From: Porpolomopsis calyptriformis
Lineage: Eukaryota; Basidiomycota; Agaricomycetes; Agaricales; Hygrophoraceae
Direction of reading: 5' to 3'
Assembly: GCA_951640195.1 (NCBI GenBank)
Contig: OX621168.1
Span: 248,001 to 312,000, forward strand
DNA: 64,000 bases
Part shown: positions 34,617 through 46,076 of the stretch, piece by piece
Layout: each line of letters starts with the position of its first letter
Position numbering within the stretch: position 1 is the first letter of the stretch
Notes under the pieces: model-generated
Seen by the model: only the letters and a program-made list of their open reading frames with translations
Databases searched by the model: none
Told to the model about the DNA's origin: nothing
Position numbers and translations under genes: made by a program

Positions 34617-37600
34617 TCATGACATTTCCTCATCTGTATCAGATAGCATCTCTTTGCTTTTGCTATTAAAACAAGAAACAAGTTAACATTGCTCGACTCA
34701 GTAGAAATTATTACTTACAATTGCTTTTTACGAGGCGCGGACCCCTCCTCATCGTCATCGTCGTCTCGAATGAGACGCTTCTTGGCCGAACGCTGTGCCG
34801 GGTGAAGTTAGATAATTATGGAGAATTAGGACGAAGGAATATCTCACCTTCTTTGTCGGCTTTTCGTCCTCATCATTGCTGAACAATGTCTGGTCATCGT
34901 CTCCCTGACCGCTCGTCTTCTTTATCTTCCCCCGTTTCTTCTTCTTGGGTTCGTTGATCTCATCCCCACTTCCGTTCTCTGTTTTTGCTTTCCGTGACTT
35001 CTTCGGCTTACGTTCGCGCTCTTCCTCACTATCTGATTTCACCTCTCGGCTCCACTCCAGTGCCTGCACCCTTGCCAATCGTCGCTCCTCAGCCAATATC
35101 TCCGCTTCCTTCCGAAGTTCTTCTAATCGTTGTCGCTGAGAACGGCATGACCATTAATCATATCCCACCAAGCCAGGAACACACGGCTCACCTCTAATTC
35201 TTCCCGGCGCTCCCGCTCTTCTTGTCTTTTCTGTCTGGCAGCGTCTAATCTTGCCTGCGTCTCGCTCTCAAACTGTCTTTGTGTCGCCAGATGTTCATCT
35301 CCTTTTCGAAGCATAACATCTCCATACTTCCGCCTTTGATCTGCAAGTTCGCGACTGTACGGAACCACTGTGGACTTATCGGATGCCAACGATGCAAAAA
35401 GCCTATAAAACACAACCAAAAACAGTCAGTCTTTCTCTTCGTAATCCCGTTAAAGGACTGACTTTTGTGCGTGGCCAGCTCCTTCGATTGCGCGTTGCAA
35501 GTCTTTGAGTGATCGTTTTGATGGGTTGATGGAGAAAAGCATCTCGGCTGCTTTTTGCTGAATCATAGCAATATTGTATACAACAGCCTTATCGTTGGGA
35601 TGGATGTGAAGGGCCTGAGAAAGTGGAATCAAATGAAAGCTTAGAAATACGTCATCATAACGGACAAGAGTTACCTTCTGCCCATACCGCAAAGCAGTAT
35701 TCATCGCGGGAAATGACTGGTCCTTGTTAGCCTTTGCATACCATGACCGACATAGATATAGTAGCACTGAAACGTTGTGGCCTCCGTAATACCGTGTCGA
35801 TGCTGTTTGATACTGCCGTCAAGAATAATACATCAACGGAAAACGGTATGATTGGGGAAGAGAATACAAAACTGACACATTCAATTGCACGGTCGAATTC
35901 GTCGCGGGCGTAATAGCAATGTCCCATGTTGAGGTAGACACTGCCATCATTGATCGACTCTCGGACTTTGGCGAATACGTCAAGTGCTTCACGAGCATTG
36001 TTCATGCGTTTCTGGATCTCTTCGGCGCTAGATACAAGGGGAACTCCGCTGACTAGGGATCCAAGAGCATCCTCGGCTGTGACTATGGCAAGTCCCTGCG
36101 CCGCGACGGCACACAAAGGATCCAACTGCAGAGCTTTCTCGTAGAATTCAGCGGATCGTTGAAAGCCCCGTCTCCGTTCTTCCAGGACTTTGGAAGCCAA
36201 ATCGCGGCTCTCTCGTGATTGGTGATACATAATCCACCCGGAAGCGCAGAGGGAGTAAACGTCGTACTTGTCGTGATCTTTGAGTGTTGCGAATACGAAA
36301 TCCTTCGCGAGTTTTGGGAGATTGCTTTGGATTAGGAAGTAGGTGTAAAAGGCACGTAAGTTAAGGTTGTTGCTTTGGGAAGCGAGAGACTGCTTGAGCA
36401 GTTCGTGGGCTTCGTTGTTGCGATTTAGATTGATAAGCATCTGCGCTTGGCGAATCTTCGCTATAGGTATATTGAGTTGCGACGCCAAAGAAAAGAGATG
36501 AATGAGCCCTACCATCCACATATTCTGGATGTCTAGATAACAGTTTGTCGTATGCATCCTTCGCCGGCGTGTCTTCGCCTTCATCCTCATACAGCCTGGC
36601 AAGGTTGTATAAAATGGACATCGACGCCTCTCCAAGATCGGATTCCATACCAGACGCATTCGTTAGCGCCTTCTCATAAAATGCTTTGGCTTCAGTTAGT
36701 TGACCTTCCAGGTGTCGTAATACCCCGAGATTGTTCAATACCCTTGGATTTCCCGTGGCCTCGGTGATCTTCAGTGCGTGATTCAATGCGCGACCCATCT
36801 TTTCTGTATTCTCTTCCTGCCACAGCCGCGCGATCTCCGCATGCAGTTCAATATCGTCCACAATACTAGCCCTGCTTGAGGTTCGCATGCCATCCGATCG
36901 AAGCTCCTCGAGGTCTTTGGCAACGCGGTCAAAAAGTTCCCGGGCTCGTGCACGTTCTTGGCCAACGTCAGAACTCGATACTCCGGGTCGAGGGTGGGCC
37001 CGCAGAGACGCAAGCATGATTGTGGCTTCAAGGGAACGTTGTGGGTTTGGAGGTTGAAGCATAGTATCGAGAGTGTGAATAGCAGCAGCCATCTCGTCTG
37101 AAAAGAGGAAATTAGAAATTGAATAAAGACAATGCTGATATTCTACCGTTATGCATTTGCATTTGTGCCAATGCAACCGCACCAAGAACATGCTTAGGTT
37201 GTCCTTCTGTTGCAGACATGTAATGTTTTGTCGCTTGTAGCAGCGAACCTTCTGCGTGCGATACTCTGCCTGCTCGAAGGTGACCTTCCGTAAGAAGTGA
37301 CAATGTATCGGCGAACTGGATAGTCCGCTCCGCTAGTTTTATGGCCTAACAAGTCCAAAATATGGGTGCTTGAAGAGCAAGCCAGGGAAAGCTCTTTCTT
37401 ACCTTCTTGTAGTTGCCCTTGCGGATGAATAGTTCACAGAGAGCGTTTGCGGCAGCAGCGCTTCTTTGATTCGCATTGAAAACCTTTTCAACTAGCTTCG
37501 TACCAGTATGAAATGCATGTGCCCTCTGTTCGTCTGTTTGAGAATTAGTTTTGCTGGCGTTAATGGCCTCCAAGCCGAGAAGAAGTTGAGCGGGCCATTC

Positions 37601-38628
37601 AGACGGATTCTGGTAAATCAGAGTCACTCCTTGCGGCAAATCCGGAGCAAGGCTAGCTTACGACTTCTAAACTCCGCTGCCAGGCTGCCTTGGCCTTACT
37701 TTTATGATCCATCGCCCAAAGACACAGTCCAATGCCGATTCGTGGGTCAGGGCGACATTGAGGATTTAGTTGGAGTACATGTTGGAAGATTTTGAGAGCT
37801 TGGGGGTAGTTCCGTCTGCCGTAGAGAATTCTAGCCTGATAAGTTTTCAAGTGGTATTCTACAACCTAGACATGAGAAACACCAAACCTTTCCCAACAAA
37901 GCAATAAGATTTGTGGGTTTCTCCGCAAGCACGCCCTCAAAGGAGCGAAGTGCATCATCCATAGATCTGGTAGCTAGCTGTTGTATACCTACATTAAGCA
38001 CAGTTAGCAGGCGAAGAATAAAGGTGAAAGTGTGATTCCACACCTCGAGTCAAAAACGCTAGTGTCCCCCCGACTCCTTCTCCGGATTCCGCCGCCGCTT
38101 TTTCGCTAGAATTAACATACTGTGTTGCATCTCGATAATACTCCTCCTTTGGTTTCTCGTTTGTCATGATATCCTGACCTAGTCACAAAGATAACTGATT
38201 CAATGGGCGTATTTTGACCCAAGTCTCTGTATCTGTAACTTACGGGCATCGTGAAGTATAACTTTTGGCGCTTTGCGAGCGTATGCGATCTGTATGTTGG
38301 CAAGCAAGGAATAAATAGGTGGCAATGAGGCGGTCGTTCCGTCGGCCTGAAATACTGATTCAACGTCTCAAGAGAATCCACGAATGAAGCATAGGGTGAG
38401 CGTACATTCAATAGCGGCCAGTGCGATCCTCTCCGCGGGTTCCAGTAATCCTCGGCGCCAGTACTCTCCCGCAAGTTTTGTCCAAACCCAGGTGTTGCAT
38501 TTCCCCTCCTTCAACAATTCTAAAACGTCTTCCGGGTTTGGATCAAGGTTGTCAAGATCGATGGTAATGACCTCTTGTCCCCCCAGTTCGATATCAATTG
38601 ACCTCCCGGGCGCCGCGTCACCATCCAT
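34617..38628 (-). CDS. CTR9: CTR9, TPR subunit of the Paf1 transcription elongation complex
   Basis: The start at 38628 gives MDGDAAPGRSIDIELGGQ and then VITIDLDNLDPNPEDVLELL, a CTR9 opening. More than a dozen exons encode tandem tetratricopeptide repeats, with clear helices such as FYEKALTNASGMESDLGEAS, VSVYLNMGHCYYARDEFDRA-type units and LRAFYTYFLIQSNLPKLAKD. The C-terminal third is a long charged helix (QRQFESETQARLDAARQKRQ) followed by acidic and basic Ser/Lys-rich stretches. After a last intron it ends KSKEMLSDTDEEMS at 34617. CTR9 scaffolds Paf1C on RNA polymerase II, promoting H2B ubiquitination and H3K4 methylation. The size, about 1,080 residues, fits the family. It is divergent from ADA2, another chromatin-linked gene, over 414 bases. 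Confidence 0.93.
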
Positions 38629-39042
38629 GTTGCGTGAGAGTGGCGACTCGCCGAAATTTGTGTGAATATAATGTGGAAGGTAGCCTCAGGCTTCCGGAAA
38701 ATGTAAACCGCACCTCTCAAGACCTAAACTCAAGGCTTTATACGAGACGGTTGTGCAGCCTCCGGTACCGTGATCAGTGAGCACGTGAGAGCAAGCCACA
38801 ACGACACCGAGTTTAGGTCTCTTGAAAGCTCGGTTGAGTTCGAGATCGTCTTCACTTCGTTCCACGTTCGAATGCTATTCGCTGGACTACACGGGCCGCT
38901 TCACTTCACAATCAACAGCTAGACATTGATTTGTTGACTCGGAGGCTTACTGGCGAGGCCATAGCTCAGCGCTTTCATTCACCGGGAACACGTTGATCTC
39001 CATTTACCTTTGATTTTACAAGCACCGTTGTTTACACCGGCA
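38629..39042. promoter_or_regulatory. Divergent promoter region between CTR9 and ADA2
   Basis: 414 bases separate the start codons of two divergent transcription-related genes. No open frame is convincing here, so the stretch should carry the promoters and 5' UTRs of both. No clear TATA box or known site stands out. Confidence 0.55.
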
Positions 39043-41478
39043 ATGACTGTCACCCATCGCAAACGACAACATCAGCCAGACGAGATCTCCAGTCAGCCAT
39101 CCCCATAATCTTGCTTCATCTAACTCTAGCTTATTTGTTGTAGTCTTGAATGAACCCGGCCTTCAAATTGAATGTGATTCTTGCATGTGCGATCTGACAC
39201 ATTCCATTCGCATCAAGTGTGCAGATCCTGCATGCGAAACGGGAGACGGAGTGGACATCTGCCCCGCCTGTTTCTGCACCGGAAAAGAGTTTCGGAAACA
39301 TAAACGCGGGCACCAGTACCGGGTTGTGGTAAGTTGGTTTGGTGATCGGACGTTCGATTTCAAGTTTCATTTTTCACTAGGAACTCTATTCGTATCCAAT
39401 CTGTGCTGAAGACTGGGGAGCCGATGAGTGAGTCCCTCAGACACAGTAGATCATGGTCGCTACATGGAACATTGATGTCTATAGGGAATTGCTACTTCTG
39501 GAAGGGATTTCTCTCCAAGGTCTTGGCAATTGGGGAGCCATCGCTGAACACGTTGGCACGCGGACGAAACAAGAAATAGAAGAGCACTATAACGCCGTTT
39601 ACGTTGATTCGCCTCATTGGCCTTTGCCTGTCAGTATACAATCTCACCCGCCCCATTTTTTGCTATTAAAACTAAGCTGTAGCGCATGGACATGGAATTC
39701 AACATTGATCCTGCCGAATTTCAAGAGCGGAAACGACGACGGATAGCAACAGCAAGTAGCACCATCCCTCTTCCACCCAAAGTCGCACCAGTCTCTGCAC
39801 CAGGTATCCACGATATTGCCACTTTCTTGCCTGGTCGCCTCGAATTCGAACACGAGCTGGACAACGACGCAGAGGATCTAGTGAAGGACCTCGAAATGGG
39901 TGTTTGCCTCGAATTCAGCGGCGATCAGATTGTCGAGGATGAAAATGACTTCGATGTGCGTGCCAGACAGCGATGGATGGAAGAAAGGCGTTCTGGCGTC
40001 ACAGTCGCGGTGGCGGTGCCACATGATGAGCCCTCCAACTGCTTGGTGAATGGTTTGGTGAATGGACACCATAGCGTGAACGGAGACGTGGCCCGGCCCG
40101 AAGTCCCAACGAAACCTGAAGAGATTACGGAGGGTGGGACAGGCGAAGGTGATGCCACAGTGGATGAAGTCACACAACCTCCACCCATCGAGACAAAAGA
40201 GTCCCTTGTCTTCAAGTTGACTTTGATAGAAATGTATCGCCATCGAGTGGAAAAACGGAAAGAAAGTAAGGCCATAATCTTTGATAGAGGTTTGTTGGAA
40301 TATAAAAAGGTCAGTGTGATCCCATTTTTTGAATCCATCTGGCTAACTCGTAAACACCAGATGCAAGCTGCGGAAAAGAAGCGTCCAAAGGAGGAAAAGG
40401 ATATTGCACATCGACTCCGGCCGTTTGCTAGGCTCCAGACTGCTGAAGATTATGAATTATTTGTCGCCGATATAATTTGTGCTTCTATCCATCCATCGTT
40501 CTGGTAAATGCTGCTAATCTTCATTTTCTTTACGATTAGATGAAGCCACTCTGCGAAAAAGAATACAAGAACTACAACATTACCGTCGTATGGGTCTGAC
40601 AACTGCTGCCGACATCGAGAAATACGAATTAGACAGTGCGAAGCGGGTACGCGAAATTGTTGCTCCCGACCACGCTGCCCGCTTACAGACAATCTATTAC
40701 AGATTCAAGCAAAGGCCAATCTCGCTCGCGACTATTATACATCGGAAAGACTGCATCCTCGCACTGGTGGACGCCAGTCATCAGGGCCTGATGCTCGTCG
40801 CTCCAGTCTGGCCTCTTTCGGAGGTGACTCTGACAGCAGAAAAAGTCACGAGCGTGATACGCCCCCCAGATTCGCCTCAACAGCGAACACTTCCGGGGCC
40901 GGACCACCTATCCGCAAACCTCGTACGTATCCTTTCTTCAATGGTCAGCGACGATCCATCTTCATGATCCTTTCAATTATCACAGCCGCACCTCTCAATT
41001 TGGCCAACAGTCCTTCACTTCATCTCCTCACACCGCAAGAACAAATACTCTGCTCACAACTTCGCATCTTGCCAAAGCCATATTTAGTCATCAAGGAGAC
41101 CCTCGTTCGCGAATATGCCAGGAGGGGAGGTAAACTCCGGCGGCGAGAGGCCCGAGACCTTGTCAAGATTGACGTAAATAAAACAAGTCGGGTATGGGAC
41201 TTCCTCGTTCAAGCCGGATACCTAAAAATCGCTCCCGAGCTGTCATCGGCTGCTACTGCGGACCCAACGTGAGTGGTTTCACCTACTCCTTGGTGATTGT
41301 GAACTATCCTAACCAACTTAGTAGCGCTCCTGGCCCTTCATCAACGCTAGGGTCCCCGATAAAAGACTCGCAACCTCGAAATTCGCCGCAAACATCACTG
41401 CCTGTTGTGATGAACAGCCCGAATGGAATGATATTGAATCCATCAACGATACCTGTTCCTCTCCGACCTCCAAATTGA
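39043..41478 (+). CDS. ADA2: ADA2, transcriptional adaptor of the SAGA histone acetyltransferase complex
   Basis: A short first exon (39043-39091) encodes MTVTHRKRQHQPDEIS. The second begins ILNEPGLQIECDSCMCDL and carries the ZZ zinc finger (paired cysteines CDSC, CADPAC, CPACF, then the H..H of HKRGHQYRVV). After introns a SANT domain follows (WGADEELLLLEGISLQGLGN, GAIAEHVGTRTKQEIEEHY). The middle has the conserved MDMEFNIDPAEFQERKRRR and RDGLLE-like FDRGLLEYKK stretch. A C-terminal SWIRM domain runs from LLTPQEQILCSQLRILP to DVNKTSRVWDFLVQAGYLK. The last exon is Pro/Ser-rich and stops at 41478. ADA2 binds and activates the Gcn5 acetyltransferase in the nucleus. All three domains are present, so the gene looks intact. 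Confidence 0.94.
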
Positions 41479-41780
41479 TCTCCGTTGCATCATTTCATTC
41501 TATTTACTATATCTCCGCATCGTATTCATAGAAGGGCCTTTCCATCGCATTTGTATATCAGTGATAGTTGCAATAACACATATTATGCCTCAATCGGACA
41601 ACTATTGTGGTGACTCTTCCAGACTGAGGGTCTTGAAGACAACCAAATTCTAAATATATGAATAAAGGTCATCAACTGCCTGCTTCTTGGTGACCCCAGG
41701 AGTGATATTCTTACGGCCGAGAGTGATGGGAGAGTCAGTCAATGTCAACTGTGACCCAACCAATCTCCGGCTCTTCTTGT
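41479..41780. other. Convergent 3' spacer between ADA2 and the cysteine synthase gene
   Basis: About 300 bases between two convergent stop codons. It should hold both 3' UTRs. I see no other feature. Confidence 0.5.
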
Positions 41781-44014
41781 TTACTGGGCTTGACTTTTGA
41801 GAAGATCAGCCACAATGTCGAGCCCAACCGGGATACCCATTTTGCGCAAATACTCATCATTCCTTTGTGAAAACGTTCAATAAAAAGGATCGTGAAAAGT
41901 CCACCAGCTTACCAAAACTGGAGAATAGTGCACAAAGGATGAGAAACAGGACAAGCGATTATGAGAGATAACCTAACCTTGGAAAAATGCCTGTTACCAG
42001 AATCACAACTAGCCAAGTGCCGCAGCGAATGAGACAAAGTAATTAATGCAATGAACTAAACTTACAGGATCGTTACAACTGTTTGCCGGTTTCTCCACCC
42101 CATCTTCCGGATCAGTTTAACGCAGGCAACGAGATTACAAGCACTAGTGGAACCAAGGAAGAGACCGTCGTGCTGAACCAAAAAGCGTGACATGCTGACT
42201 GCTTCGGCATCCGTCACCCTTGAGAATGGAAGAGGATAAGTCGTTTAGCCAGTATGTGAAACAAAATAACACACCGGAAAGCATCATCAATGACAGGCAA
42301 AGCAAGTTCAATATTCTTTGTTAGCCGATTGATGCCACTAGAAGATAGATGATTCTCATTCTTCACGAGCGTGTTCCGAGCAGAAAAAATGTCTTACATG
42401 CCCTCGACAACGGTGTCGACCTGATGCCGCCGTTTCGTGCCTTCGCTTTCCTTTGCATCGTACAACACGCCATATTTCACCTAGAAAACCGTTTCATTCA
42501 GTCTGGGAACGTGCACGTGTGACAGGGGATGCATGAAGACAAGGGAAAGATTACTTTGTTGTATAAGCCACTTCCTTCGGGGTCAGCTAGAGCCACGATA
42601 ACGGACTGGTTCATTGACTTGATAAATCGGCCCACGCCAGCAATCGACCCTCCCGTGCCTACAGATAATGACAGATTTCAGTTTCGCACAAAAATATTCA
42701 TTCTCATAGGTGAGCTCGTTTACGCGCGTTGAAGACGGAATGCCGGCGTGATACACACAAAGGAGAAACGAACCTGCTCCGGATACAAATGCATGTAAAT
42801 GACCATTTGTTTGCTCCCATATCTCTGGACCGGTACCCTCAAAATGCGAATCGTGATTGCTCCTACTCTAAGTAATGAGTGGTCAGCCAGAATGTGATTC
42901 CAGGAACAAATACATGGGAGAAAAAATCGCATACCTCGAACTGGTCCCCAAAATAACCCCTTGGTTCCAATGCAATGCTCTCATTGTCCCCGGGGTAAGA
43001 TGACGTAGAGTTGGTCCCAAGGGAGACATCCTCTGAAACAGCTGCTCGGCCAAAGTTCTTGGCATATTGGCAAGCTAGATTCTGTATATCGACGTGAAAT
43101 AGTGGTCTTGGCCTCTGTTTCGCTTGCACTTACAACATACTGTCGGAGTAGATCAGAGCTGAGGTGGTATGTGGTTGAAGAAACACAAACGTTGTCCTTA
43201 TCGACGATGCTTGCTGGATGAACTCGTTCTACATCTGCCCCAAGTGCTCGGAGAGCCATTTCCTTCTCCTGAGAAACATCATCTGGCATAAAGATAGCTG
43301 CCACCAAGATTAGTGTTGAATTACATTAAGATGATCGAGACGAACTTGTGTCGTATCCCCTCCAAAAACGATAAATTACTTTGTTACTTGGTGTAGAGAA
43401 TGTGTACTTACCGAGCCCGTGCGATTGTGGCAATGGAGATGCCAGTCGAACCCATTGTGCCTTCGAAAATACGTGAGCCCGTGTGCGGATGGAGCAGACC
43501 GAGCCTCTCGGCGTCTTCTATCACTGACATTCGTAGAGTCGCGTAAGAACAAACGGGCAAATTTTGCGAAAAAGACATACTCCTTAATGCAACGCGATCC
43601 TTTACGCTACCCCCCGGGTTAAGAAACTAGAGGAAGATGAGTTTTATGATCTATCCAGGCCGGCGACTGACTTCGGCTTTTCCTAGCAATTCCACTCCCA
43701 ATGCATTGCTCAGCGAGTTTATCCGAATCAACGGAGTGTTTCCTGACTTGCCGACGTGAGGAATGGTAGATTTGTGTGGAAGGAAACAAACCTATCAATT
43801 CTGTGAGATTTGATACCGTCCCATCGCGCCGAAGTAGAATAAGGTCAGTGTCTGGCTGGGAAGCGAGTCGTTGGCGTCGACGCGAGAGATTGTAGAGAGC
43901 TATTGAAGACCACGCCAAAGACAAAGGAAATGCAAGAATAAAGCTGTATAATATTTGTCTCGCAGAGGGCCATTGGAACCAACGAGCGAAAGAAACGCGA
44001 AGAGGCGAAAGCAT
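41781..44014 (-). CDS. Membrane-anchored cysteine synthase-like PLP enzyme (Mcy1/YGR012W type)
   Basis: The start at 44014 gives [20 protein letters not shown] followed by a transmembrane segment ([20 protein letters not shown]). The catalytic part starts [13 protein letters not shown]. Joined exons then read [40 protein letters not shown] with the PLP lysine in SVKD, and [20 protein letters not shown] with the phosphate-binding GSTGIS loop. Later exons include [56 protein letters not shown] and [20 protein letters not shown] at the end (stop 41781). The membrane anchor matches yeast Mcy1, a mitochondrial outer-membrane protein of the cysteine synthase family, rather than the soluble enzyme. 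About ten short introns are needed. The activity (O-acetylserine to cysteine) is inferred. Confidence 0.88.
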
Positions 44015-44075
44015 CAAGCACGTTCAACTGATCAGACAGGCATATGATTCTCTTTCAATCCTCAACGCTCACTAC

Positions 44076-44668
44076 ATGTCCGCAAAAGTAACGAAGGCGA
44101 AGCAAATAGCTTTCATGTCCTCCCCCCGATTTGCTGTCGTTGGTGCGTCCAAGGACCAGTCAAAATTCGGCACAAAAGCACGTCGTCTCCATTCCCAACG
44201 TTGAGCTCAAGTAATCGCGTCCAGGTTTTGAAATGGTATCAAATTCGAGATAAACCGGTGACACCCGTTCACCCGGCATGTCTTCACAATCTCATCCGTC
44301 TCGATTCCCTGTTGATACTTCCACAGAAAGAGTCGGAGCTGGAGGGATTACCCACCGTCACAACCCTCTCCGCTCTTCCCGCCCCCTCTGAAACATCTCT
44401 CAGTGTAGTCACTCCCCCAAAGGTACGGAGCACATCCCCGGTCATTCACACTGATCTTGACCAGTCGGTGTTTCGCGAGGTCACTCTCGGAATCTTGGAA
44501 GAGGCCAAGGCATTGTCTATCCCCGCTATCTGGCTTCAACCCGGGGCTGAAGACGAAAGGGTTGTAGCCTGGGTGCGCGAGAATGGTCTAGAGGGAAGGG
44601 TGATATTCGGGGGGCCTTGTGTTTTGGCGGATGGAGATCGCATTGCAAATATTCGTAGCTTGCTGTAG
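44076..44668 (+). CDS. CoA-binding domain protein (YccU-like)
   Basis: The first exon reads MSSPRFAVVGASKDQSKFGT after an alternative upstream Met (start 44076). The frame continues KVLKWYQIRDKPVTPVHP, then KESELEGLPTVTTLSALP, SLSVVTPPK, VTLGILEEAKALSIPAIWLQ and GRVIFGGPCVLADGD. This is the Rossmann-fold CoA_binding_2 family, small proteins that bind a CoA or nucleotide ligand and whose role is unclear. Restoring the family sequence requires two introns whose donors begin with GC (gcacgt at about 44178 and gcatgt at about 44277), and one with GT. Its start lies only 61 bases from that of the divergent cysteine synthase-like gene, so the two must share a promoter. Confidence 0.85.
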
Positions 44669-45621
44669 CCTTCCCAATATGACAACCTCGACCCCTCAGC
44701 GAGCGTATTCACTGCGCTAGCGTGACGCGCGAGTACAATGACTTGATCTCCATCGCCATCTGATCGCCCTTCAACATTTTCTCTCAACCTCGCACCTGGG
44801 AATGCAGCATCTCTGTGCTTAGTATCCACCCTGATTTTTATATGTAATTCATGTTGATCTTTTTCATAGTGAGTTGATGCATCGAGGTTTGATGCACTTG
44901 TCAAGTTCACTAACAGTTTCGAGTAAAGAGCATTTCCTTTTGGTATTTCGAGGTTCGTTCCTTGATCCCTCCGATGACTTCTCCGAAATCTCACCACCAT
45001 CCTTCACACACGCCAACTTGGGTTCGCCAAAATCCGTGTAGTTTGATTTTGCCAATGCATTAGATACCGGCCAACCTCGATGCCATCCGGCTTGTCCAAC
45101 GCTACGCGGTTTGCGCGTGTCATATTGCCCTGTATTTGGTACCGCTGTCCCGTCATCGAGGTCTCTATATCATCCATTCAATCCCCCCATCAGTATCTTT
45201 ATCCCCCTCGTGTTCTCAACTTCTAGGTCCCCGAGAGTTTAGCACGTTCCCTTCACCTGCCACTTACGTCGATTCATCCACCATCCACATTCAAGAGCTT
45301 GATCTTCCTATTCCCGAAAGGTCGATTCTGCCATTCACCTGCCATTGTCCACTCCCGTTGCCTCATTGCAGTCTGGAATCCGGAAGTCCGTCTTTGCCCC
45401 CTATGCCTTTGAACTTTCCCAATTTGGGACATCCATTGTTATTACCGCAAAAACGGTAGGAATGTATTAGCCCAACAGGATTTGACGTTTCAAATCACCA
45501 AGATCAAGCCCGGATATAAAAAGGCAGCAAAACTTCGATTCACAAGTTTTATGACCGTCGTACGCCAGGTCGACTCCAATCGTCTTGCACCTTTCAATTG
45601 CATCCCTCAGCTCTCGCACCG
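44669..45621. other. Spacer with weak open frames only
   Basis: Open frames exist on both strands (such as 45000-44536 on the - strand, which overlaps the CoA-binding gene antisense, and 45136-45459 on the + strand), but none shows a known domain or clear codon bias. A small gene with unseen exons cannot be excluded. Confidence 0.4.
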
Positions 45622-45834
45622 ATGGCTCGTGAATCTCCCCCTCCAAACCAACCAGGGGACCTTTCCCAGTCTCCGCTTTTGCCAACGACATTGTCGGTAG
45701 CTGAAGCCATTTTGAACGCTTGGAACAAGGAGTCAGCTGAGAATCAGGAAAGATGGAGGATGGCCGATGCCAAGGTCAAGAAACAACTCGCCACGCCGCT
45801 ACACCGACGAAAAGATTTCCGCTCGAAATTGTAG
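45622..45834 (+). CDS. Hypothetical 70-residue protein
   Basis: A possible small gene begins MARESPPPNQPGDLSQSP at 45622 and ends with a helical, charged stretch (AEAILNAWNKESAENQERWR, VKKQLATPLHRRKDFRSKL) at 45834. The N-terminus is Pro/Ser-rich and disordered. It has no signal peptide or membrane segment. I do not recognise the family. The antisense strand is also open across part of it (45691-45467), so the assignment is uncertain. Upstream exons are possible. Confidence 0.35.
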   Translation: MARESPPPNQPGDLSQSPLLPTTLSVAEAILNAWNKESAENQERWRMADAKVKKQLATPLHRRKDFRSKL

Positions 45835-46076
45835 AGAACCGGATGCTTGAACTCGTGGTAGAAATGGAGTAACAGTGGAGTACTTGTGATCCTCCATTTT
45901 TTTTGTTTCCATTTTCATGATCTTCCTTTTGCAAACAGTCGAATGTAAAAAATAGTAGAAATGGTCGCAAAACGAACGAAAATAGACTTTGTACTTGTAC
46001 AACTCAAGTTCTGCCAAAAGCCCAGTCTCCTGACTTCTGATCTCGAAATTCATGATGTACCTCCAGCAAGTTGCGT

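Noticed and set aside
44536..45000. 154-codon open frame on the - strand
   Set aside because: It overlaps the CoA-binding gene antisense, has no recognisable motif and no clear start context.
45467..45691. Protein-like open frame on the - strand (helical, 74 codons)
   Set aside because: It overlaps the candidate small + strand gene, ends without a recognisable partner exon and has no family match; kept only as an alternative reading.
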